Assembly: GCA_036567205.1 (NCBI GenBank) | Contig: DATCVA010000158.1 | Location: 1 to 10,972 of the forward strand | Direction: 5' to 3' | Source of the DNA: DATCVA01 sp036567205 | GTDB taxonomy: Bacteria; Pseudomonadota; Gammaproteobacteria; Burkholderiales; Burkholderiaceae_B | Length of the DNA stretch: 10,972 bases | In this document: one piece after another, positions 6,631 to 10,972 of the stretch | Numbering within the stretch: the first letter of the stretch is position 1 | Layout: every line of letters begins with the position of its first letter | Notes under the pieces: generated by a model | What the model was told of the DNA's origin: nothing | Databases searched by the model: none | What the model saw: only the letters and a program-made list of their open reading frames with translations | Program-made: the position numbers and the translations under genes

Positions 6631-6933
6631 ATGTTTATGCTGGGCATTGGCTGTGCCGGCCTGATAACCCTGCTGCTGGCATCAGGAGCGCAGGGGTTGC
6701 TTAATGAACCGTTCGTCTGGATAGCGGGAATTATCGTATTAATTATCTGTGCCTCGGTCAGCTCGAATCTTAGAAAAAATGAATATCTGTCGATTCCGTA
6801 CTCAAGAACCGAACGGGGCCGTATACGCTGCATTCATTGTGGCAACGTCGGTGTATACATACATGGCCGATACAAATCAAACACCAAATATCATGATTGC
6901 TCTAAATGCGAAACGAATCTGTTTATCTCTTGA
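6631..6933 (+). CDS. Small two-helix membrane protein with C-terminal zinc ribbon, unknown function
   Basis: I do not recognise a named family. From the ATG at 6631 the 100-residue product has two hydrophobic segments (about residues 3-23 and 28-43), a charged linker (NLRKNEYLSIPYSRTERGR), and a C-terminal zinc-ribbon-like pattern: CIHCGN followed about 20 residues later by CSKCETN. The four cysteines in two CxxC pairs argue for a real protein. The start is uncertain. No clear Shine-Dalgarno precedes 6631, and the same frame stays open upstream to a stop at 6535, encoding plausible charged residues (NPESRAAYGKLKEARSNRR) directly before the first helix. A start within 6538-6630 would need a non-ATG codon such as CTG at 6547 and would lie inside the tRNA-Cys terminator. 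It could also be a 5'-truncated gene. Confidence 0.6.
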   Translation: MFMLGIGCAGLITLLLASGAQGLLNEPFVWIAGIIVLIICASVSSNLRKNEYLSIPYSRTERGRIRCIHCGNVGVYIHGRYKSNTKYHDCSKCETNLFIS

Positions 6934-7068
6934 TTACGCAGTGAGAGCAGTACCTACCTGCTGCCGCTCAGTTGCAGATTATCCAAAGGTGCGCACCGCA
7001 GGGCAAAAAAATGATACAACCCTGATAGTCGGCACAATCCAAAAACGATATGAAGGCGGCACAACGAC

Positions 7069-7650
7069 ATGAGCTCTATTGATTTTCTATTTCATCCGGC
7101 TGCGCGTGGCGAACAGATTGCCATTGCCAGCGACACCGAAGATGTCAGCTATTCTGAATTGATTACGGCCACAAACGCACTGGCGGTGGCCCTGCAGACC
7201 AAAGACCCGGTCCCGGGATCAAATGTAGGCCTGTGCGCAGACAATTCAGCCAGCGCTATTGTTGCCATGTTGGCCATCCAGGCTGCCGGAAAAAAATGGA
7301 TAGTACTTAGCCCGCAAAGCACGCAAGCCGAAATTTACCAGACCCTGGAAGCCACGCTGCCCACGACCATCTTGGTGGACGACAGTGCGGACAACCTGAT
7401 CAATGCAGATAGCGACGTAAAAATATTGTTCTCGCAATTTGCCGGCCTGGTTCAAACCTACTTCGGCCAAACGCCTGAACGCTTTGATAATAAGCACGCA
7501 AGCCCCGAGCAAATGAATGGCGCTTTACAGGAAAGCACCGGAACAGAGCATCAAATCGTCGTTCAAGCGCCTATCAACCACGATATTGGTATCCGCATTA
7601 CTTCGTGCCTGGCCATGGGCGGGCGTGTGGAAATAAAAAACGCTGGCTAA
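7069..7650 (+). CDS. Truncated AMP-binding (ANL superfamily) protein, probably non-catalytic remnant
   Basis: The 193-residue product reads like the N-terminal subdomain of an acyl-/aryl-CoA synthetase or adenylation domain. A start resembling HPAARGEQIAIA is followed by SYSELITATNALAVAL and VGLCADNSASAIVAMLAIQAAGKKWIVLSP, then TTILVDD. Full ANL enzymes are about 500-600 residues. Here the Ser/Thr/Gly-rich ATP loop (A3) is reduced to STGTEH, the segment ending in SCLAMGGRVEI looks like the strand region normally found after it, and everything downstream (A5, A8, catalytic Lys) is absent. It cannot carry out adenylation as it stands. Either it is a decayed gene with an internal deletion and a lost C-terminus, or it is a repurposed binding domain. 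The frame is clean, with an ATG at 7069 and a weak GAAGG 12 nt upstream. Confidence 0.6.
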   Translation: MSSIDFLFHPAARGEQIAIASDTEDVSYSELITATNALAVALQTKDPVPGSNVGLCADNSASAIVAMLAIQAAGKKWIVLSPQSTQAEIYQTLEATLPTTILVDDSADNLINADSDVKILFSQFAGLVQTYFGQTPERFDNKHASPEQMNGALQESTGTEHQIVVQAPINHDIGIRITSCLAMGGRVEIKNAG

Positions 7651-7675
7651 CTAAGGCGCTGTTTAATTCAGGAAG

Positions 7676-7725
7676 TGTGCGGCCCTTGTAAAAATAACCA
7701 ACTTAGATAGACCTTATGCCGCACA
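7676..7725. repeat. 8-bp perfect inverted repeat after the ANL remnant
   Basis: TGTGCGGC (7676-7683) and GCCGCACA (7718-7725) face each other across 34 nt in the gap between two convergent genes. No T-run follows, and no transposase or target duplication is evident. It may be a weak terminator stem or a footprint of a small mobile element. Confidence 0.3.
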
Positions 7726-7751
7726 ACTCAATCAGCCCTGCAAATTCCCAA

Positions 7752-7767
7752 AAGGCCGCCCGGCCTT
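7752..7767 (-). terminator. Terminator-like hairpin at the end of pagL
   Basis: Read leftward, AAGGCCG-gg-CGGCCTT (with a tighter AAGGCC/GGCCTT stem) is followed by a short T-run (TTTT counting the stem end) and then GGGAATTT. The hairpin overlaps the pagL stop codon. The stem is strong and the T-tract short, so termination is plausible but may be incomplete. Confidence 0.55.
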
Positions 7768-8314
7768 AATACTGATAGGTATATGTCAGTTGTAAAACAT
7801 CCAGTCCTGGGTTCGGACGTTTAATGGACGCATTCGAAAAATGCGAAAAACGCAAACCAACACGGCTGGACTCCGACAAATAGGCGCCCACGCCTATATG
7901 GTTTCCGAACTGAAATGCCGTGCTAATGGTTTCGTCGGCAAAATGGGTACGCGTAAACACGGTAGGCCCCACACCTGCTTCGATGTAATAACGCTCGCCA
8001 ACTGTCCATCGCAATAAAGGTATTGCACTGAACTGCCCCGCGTTTGAAGGCGAGCGTGATCCGCTTGCCACCCAGTAAGCCGCACCCAGCTCGCCAACAA
8101 GATCAAGCCGGCTTCCACCCGAAAACTGGTAGTTCCACACTGAAGGAGACTCCCAGGCGAGTTCATACCGCTGATAATGGTCACCCGCGCCCGCACGTAA
8201 ACTAATGCCGCCCTGGGAAGCGTCGCGCGCGTGCGCCATCGACCCGACAGACGCCATGATCCCTGCCATAACAATTCCCAAAGCCAGGGGCTTTACTCGA
8301 TACGAACTGGCCAT
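7766..8314 (-). CDS. pagL: Lipid A 3-O-deacylase PagL
   Basis: An outer-membrane beta-barrel enzyme that removes the acyl chain at the 3-position of lipid A, altering endotoxicity and permeability. The 182-residue protein has a signal peptide with probable cleavage after AHA (residues 27-29). The C-terminal active-site signature is HFSNASIKRPNPG, with catalytic H158 and S160. The position matching the P. aeruginosa catalytic Glu holds Asp172. The chain ends in alternating aromatics (TYTYQY), the usual barrel-insertion signal. The ATG at 8314 was chosen over one 33 nt upstream because GGAGT lies 6 nt before it and a standard signal peptide follows. It lies 75 nt downstream of the AsmA-like gene on the same strand, so co-transcription or an own promoter are both possible. 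Confidence 0.92.
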   Translation of the reverse strand: MASSYRVKPLALGIVMAGIMASVGSMAHARDASQGGISLRAGAGDHYQRYELAWESPSVWNYQFSGGSRLDLVGELGAAYWVASGSRSPSNAGQFSAIPLLRWTVGERYYIEAGVGPTVFTRTHFADETISTAFQFGNHIGVGAYLSESSRVGLRFSHFSNASIKRPNPGLDVLQLTYTYQY

Positions 8315-8389
8315 CAAATTACTCCTATGATTATTTGCATTTGGCATATCAAAACTAGACGACGATTGTAACTCGATCTTATATTGGTA

Positions 8390-10489
8390 TTAATTCGTTA
8401 CCGGAGTCTTTCCGGATACACTACCTTTCACCCTGCCCTCGTCTTTGCCCGACACACTGCCTTGCACCGTATCAGCCGGTTTTCCAGCCTTACCTTCAGA
8501 GGCGCCGGGCTTCTTGCTCATTGCTTTAAACAGCTCTCCACATTCGTTCGTGTCGCCCTTTCCAAGATTCAGCAATGGCAATAAGGCAGCAAAAGGCGTA
8601 GCAATGAGGCCCAGCGCAACGGCCCCGCCTGCCCTGGCTGCCAACGCACCAGTATATACGCCTACATCGGGATCTTTGAACGTTCCCTTGACATACAAGG
8701 GCGAACGCAACGTAAAAACGCGCAGTGTCTTGTTTTCGGGCTTAACGTCCAGCGCCAGTTGTTCAGTTGCCAAATTGATCTGGCCAGTCATACTTACAAC
8801 CGCATCTTGGGTATCCAGCTGGAAGACTCGCACCTGCATAAGCCCATTTTTTACGCTGAAATCGCTGGCCAGACAATTCAAGACGACCTGCTCATCGCCA
8901 AAAATCTTCAGCATAACCAGATTGGCGATATTCAACCCCGCCGCCTCCAGCAGGAAATGACTGATGGTTCCCTTGCTGACCAGCGCCTGAACTTCACCCG
9001 TTGACTTTCCTAACAACTGGGCCACCGAATTACCCTCGGACGTAAGCGCGGCATCGCCGTGCAGCTCGCCAAAGCTGGCTTTCATTGATTCAGCGCCGGG
9101 AAATAATTTCTTGAGTTGCAGATGCCGCGCCGAGATCGCCATTTTGGCTTTTATGATTTCGCCCTGGCCATTTAAGGTGATGTTAGAACTAAGCTCGCCC
9201 CCCGCCACACCGAAGTTAAGAGGGGTCAGGGTAAGGATACTGTCGTTAAGCTTGATATTCGCGCGCACGTCTTCAATAGGCAACCTCTTGTCGTGCACGA
9301 TTTTCTGCCCGGTGAATTTAACATCGGCATCCATCACCCCCCAGATAGCGGTGTGAATCGGAACGACGGGCAAGACCTTATCGGCCGGTTGTTTTACTTT
9401 TTTATTACCCTTCTTCTCGATACGCGGGTCTACTCCCACCAACGGCCCCAGATCAGCAAACCTGAGCAAGGTGGACCTGACTTCTCCCTTTAACAGTGAG
9501 CGGGGCTTTTTCCTTAAAAACTCGAGCGTCCCCTCGACATCGCTGGAACCGACCTTGCCTTTAAAGTCCTCGTAACGCCAGGTATCAACCGCCTCGTCAA
9601 GCCTTCCGATCAAGCGGCCTTCCGTACTGTATGGCGGCGTGTTGGGCAGCGCCACACCGATCAGGGGAAACAGGTCGGACATAGTGGCCCCCTGAAGCTT
9701 TAGCTGAACATCCAGCGCGGCCAAAGCTTGCGGCCGGGTTACCGACCCTTGCACAGCAATAACCGTTTCACCAACTTTGACATTTCCATCAAACGGGAAC
9801 GGATTATTGCTGTTTCGCAACGACAAAAACTCGCCCGCCCGTCCTTCACCGCTTAGCTGCGCCTCGTTGTAGCTGCCAGTAGCTTTCCAGCCTATGCCGT
9901 AGCCTTCGGACGTGAGTTCCTTCAGATTATTGACGTCCGCCTTTAATTTAAGATTACTTACTGTATCCGTTACCTGCACATTGACCTGTTGCAAAACCAA
10001 TTTGCCCAATTCAAATTTCCAGGATGGAGGTGCAGCCGAGGCATTGGCTTTGGTGAATGTCCAATTATTTTTAGTGTCGGACTGACGCTCCAAAAACACA
10101 TTGGCCCCCTGAAGCTCCAGCCTTGGAATTTGAATGGTCTTGTCCAACAACGCCAAGAGGTTAAGCGATACAACCAAGCGCCTGACCTCGGCCATGTTCT
10201 TCGTATCGGTGCTCCATGCTGGATTACCGATAGTGACCTGTTCAGCGGTCAGTTGCGGCCAACGCACCCACTTTCGCCAACCGGTTTCGACCTGGGTTGA
10301 GGGCTTAAGCCACTGAACGGACAAGTTGCCATGTATATCGACCGGACGATCGACCATCTCGGAGGCGTACTCGCTAAGCCACGGTTTGGCATGGTTCCAG
10401 TTAAAATTGACCAGCAGCACCACGCATAACGCCAAACATAACAACAGAGCGGACAATAACCAAATAGTGATTTTTGCATAGCGCGGCAT
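8390..10489 (-). CDS. AsmA family protein, YhjG-like
   Basis: The 699-residue product has an N-terminal membrane anchor (about residues 7-27, ITIWLLSALLLCLALCVVLL) and a large, probably periplasmic, AsmA region. Near the C-terminus is the family signature PLYVKGTFKDPDVGV at 597-611, a hydrophobic stretch, and then PLLNLGKGDTNECGEL with the conserved Cys650. Length and C-terminus resemble E. coli YhjG. AsmA-family proteins are thought to form bridge-like lipid carriers or affect outer-membrane assembly, and the specific role here is unknown. The last 25 or so residues are low complexity with GSVSGK twice (677-682 and 689-694). The ATG at 10489 was preferred over one 66 nt upstream because the membrane helix directly follows, GGGGG lies 4 nt before it, and the longer form would start inside a promoter/terminator region. 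Confidence 0.88.
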   Translation of the reverse strand: MPRYAKITIWLLSALLLCLALCVVLLVNFNWNHAKPWLSEYASEMVDRPVDIHGNLSVQWLKPSTQVETGWRKWVRWPQLTAEQVTIGNPAWSTDTKNMAEVRRLVVSLNLLALLDKTIQIPRLELQGANVFLERQSDTKNNWTFTKANASAAPPSWKFELGKLVLQQVNVQVTDTVSNLKLKADVNNLKELTSEGYGIGWKATGSYNEAQLSGEGRAGEFLSLRNSNNPFPFDGNVKVGETVIAVQGSVTRPQALAALDVQLKLQGATMSDLFPLIGVALPNTPPYSTEGRLIGRLDEAVDTWRYEDFKGKVGSSDVEGTLEFLRKKPRSLLKGEVRSTLLRFADLGPLVGVDPRIEKKGNKKVKQPADKVLPVVPIHTAIWGVMDADVKFTGQKIVHDKRLPIEDVRANIKLNDSILTLTPLNFGVAGGELSSNITLNGQGEIIKAKMAISARHLQLKKLFPGAESMKASFGELHGDAALTSEGNSVAQLLGKSTGEVQALVSKGTISHFLLEAAGLNIANLVMLKIFGDEQVVLNCLASDFSVKNGLMQVRVFQLDTQDAVVSMTGQINLATEQLALDVKPENKTLRVFTLRSPLYVKGTFKDPDVGVYTGALAARAGGAVALGLIATPFAALLPLLNLGKGDTNECGELFKAMSKKPGASEGKAGKPADTVQGSVSGKDEGRVKGSVSGKTPVTN

Positions 10490-10519
10490 AAAGCCCCCGT
10501 TTGATCGAGTCTGGAACTC

Positions 10520-10546
10520 ATTGTAATCGGGGCCCACAATTGTAAA
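10520..10546 (-). promoter_or_regulatory. Candidate promoter for the AsmA-like gene
   Basis: Read leftward, TTTACA (10546-10541) and TACAAT (10525-10520) form a -35/-10 pair with a short 15-nt spacer, just after the upstream terminator and about 30 nt before the ATG at 10489. The placement is good and the spacing is suboptimal. Confidence 0.4.
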
Positions 10547-10567
10547 AAGCCCCATCAGGGGCTTTTT
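10544..10567 (-). terminator. Rho-independent terminator, perfect 10-bp hairpin
   Basis: AAAAAGCCCC (10544-10553), loop atca, and GGGGCTTTTT (10558-10567) form a perfect stem with A- and T-tracts on either side, so it could act in both directions. On the minus strand it closes the 47-residue gene and separates it from the AsmA-like gene. Confidence 0.88.
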
Positions 10568-10593
10568 AGATATTCGTACAAACTGGCTAACCG

Positions 10594-10737
10594 TTAGCTC
10601 TTTTGATCCTGCTGAACGGTACGCGGCTCGTTATCTTCGCGGCGGTCGGCCGTTTCGTTACGCTTGACATCTGGTGCAACCCAGTTCAACGGCTCAATGA
10701 CAAAAGGCGTCTTTTTTTGAGTCGGTTTCTTTGACAT
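10594..10737 (-). CDS. Small hydrophilic protein of unknown function (47 aa)
   Basis: I do not recognise the family. The product starts MSKKPTQKKTPFVIEPLNW, is Lys/Arg-rich at the start, and ends in a charged, probably disordered tail rich in Arg, Asp, Glu and Gln. There is no membrane helix, cysteine pair or signal peptide. Evidence that it is real: a strong ribosome-binding site GGAGAG lies 6 nt before the ATG at 10737, and a perfect terminator lies about 27 nt after the stop codon, giving a self-contained monocistronic unit. An upstream in-frame ATG at 10791 has no such site and was rejected. Confidence 0.6.
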   Translation of the reverse strand: MSKKPTQKKTPFVIEPLNWVAPDVKRNETADRREDNEPRTVQQDQKS

Positions 10738-10852
10738 AGCTAACTCTCCTAATGCATTACAGGGGTGCACCGTGCGCGCCCCGTACTCCACTAGGGTAGC
10801 CCATTACCACAAATATAGCCAGCCCGGAAGGCTTTTGTTGGTGCAACGTGAG
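10738..10852. other. Gap between the small gene and the putative IS left end
   Basis: The gap holds the ribosome-binding site of the leftward 47-residue gene and, further up, its likely promoter (a tatatt stretch near 10812-10818 read leftward). There is no clear -35, and no other gene. GC-rich dyads near ggggtgcacc are present but unremarkable. Confidence 0.3.
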
Positions 10853-10886
10853 AATGTCCGGTATCTGCTAAATAGAAATGTCCGGT
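10853..10886 (+). repeat. Two 10-bp direct repeats AATGTCCGGT at the putative IS left end
   Basis: Identical copies at 10853-10862 and 10877-10886 lie 24 bp apart (start to start), about two and a quarter helical turns, immediately upstream of the transposase-like start. Such spacing fits tandem transposase-binding sites near an element's terminus. The outer end of the element cannot be fixed without the other end. Confidence 0.55.
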
Positions 10887-10922
10887 TCAATGGAGTTTTG
10901 CAGACCATGTGGACGGGCGGGG

Positions 10923-10972
10923 ATGATGATCACGATGAGCACACGGGAAGAGGCTCGCCTGCGGGTGCTGGA
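10923..10972 (+). mobile_element. 5' end of a probable ISNCY-type transposase gene (cut by the window edge)
   Basis: The visible start is MMITMSTREEARLRVLE, resembling the N-terminus of ISNCY-family transposases, which continue into a helix-turn-helix (the family typically reads 'VLEQ...L..RQAAERLG'). The start could be either ATG of the tandem pair at 10923/10926 or the ATG at 10935. The upstream ggcgggg is the only ribosome-binding candidate. Only 16 codons are present, so the family call rests on recall of similar N-termini and on the flanking direct repeats. The element appears to have inserted upstream of the 47-residue gene. Confidence 0.5.

Noticed and set aside
6749..7072. A 107-codon rightward frame whose TGA overlaps the ATG of the ANL-like gene (ATGA), as if translationally coupled
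   Set aside because: The translated sequence shows no domain or compositional sense and overlaps the zinc-ribbon gene, whose cysteine pairs make that frame the real one. The ATGA overlap is probably coincidence.
4779..10813. A shared 13-mer GCCCATTACCACA at the end of murB (about 4779-4791) and near 10800-10812
   Set aside because: One or two matches of this length are expected by chance in an 11-kb window, and the flanks do not match.
1..10972. CRISPR arrays, toxin-antitoxin pairs, retrons or phage defence genes
   Set aside because: No regularly spaced repeats, reverse transcriptase motifs or recognisable toxin/antitoxin pairs were seen on either strand.

Overview
The window looks like chromosome from a betaproteobacterium of the Alcaligenaceae (Bordetella / Pusillimonas / Advenella type). 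This is inferred from the protein sequences (HrcA, NadK, RecN, Fur, BamE/OmlA and DapB all read like Bordetella-type proteins), from the hrcA-nadK-recN-fur-bamE-dapB gene order familiar in that family, and from moderate GC that is lower than in Bordetella itself. No database search was possible, so genus-level placement is open.

Layout. (1) 1-5803 is a dense housekeeping block. It has the 5' end of hrcA (leftward), then nadK-recN (rightward, 5 nt apart), fur (leftward, convergent with recN and divergent from bamE), bamE-dapB (rightward, 8 nt apart) and murB (leftward, convergent with dapB). These genes cover heat-shock control, NADP synthesis, recombinational repair, iron control, outer-membrane protein assembly, and diaminopimelate and peptidoglycan precursor synthesis. 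(2) 5804-6560 is a stable-RNA block. An AT-rich, roughly 460-nt gene-free stretch carries two promoter-like sequences and several inverted repeats. It is followed by tRNA-Gly(GCC) with its own terminator and tRNA-Cys(GCA) with its own terminator. (3) 6560-7740 is an accessory-looking stretch. It holds a small two-helix membrane protein with a C-terminal zinc ribbon and a 193-residue remnant of an AMP-binding (ANL) enzyme that has lost its catalytic part, followed by an 8-bp inverted repeat. (4) 7750-10740 is a leftward envelope block: a 47-residue protein of unknown role, a perfect hairpin terminator, a YhjG-type AsmA-family protein, and the lipid A 3-O-deacylase PagL. (5) From about 10850 to the right edge lies what appears to be the left end of an insertion sequence: two 10-bp direct repeats followed by the first codons of a probable ISNCY-type transposase.

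Working together: PagL and the AsmA-like protein both act on the cell envelope (lipid A trimming, and AsmA-family functions in phospholipid delivery or outer-membrane homeostasis). Their same-strand adjacency is suggestive but does not prove a shared pathway. I did not find a clear new multi-gene system. The items most worth a second look are the structured double-promoter leader ahead of the tRNA genes, the truncated ANL protein, and the zinc-ribbon membrane protein whose start is uncertain.
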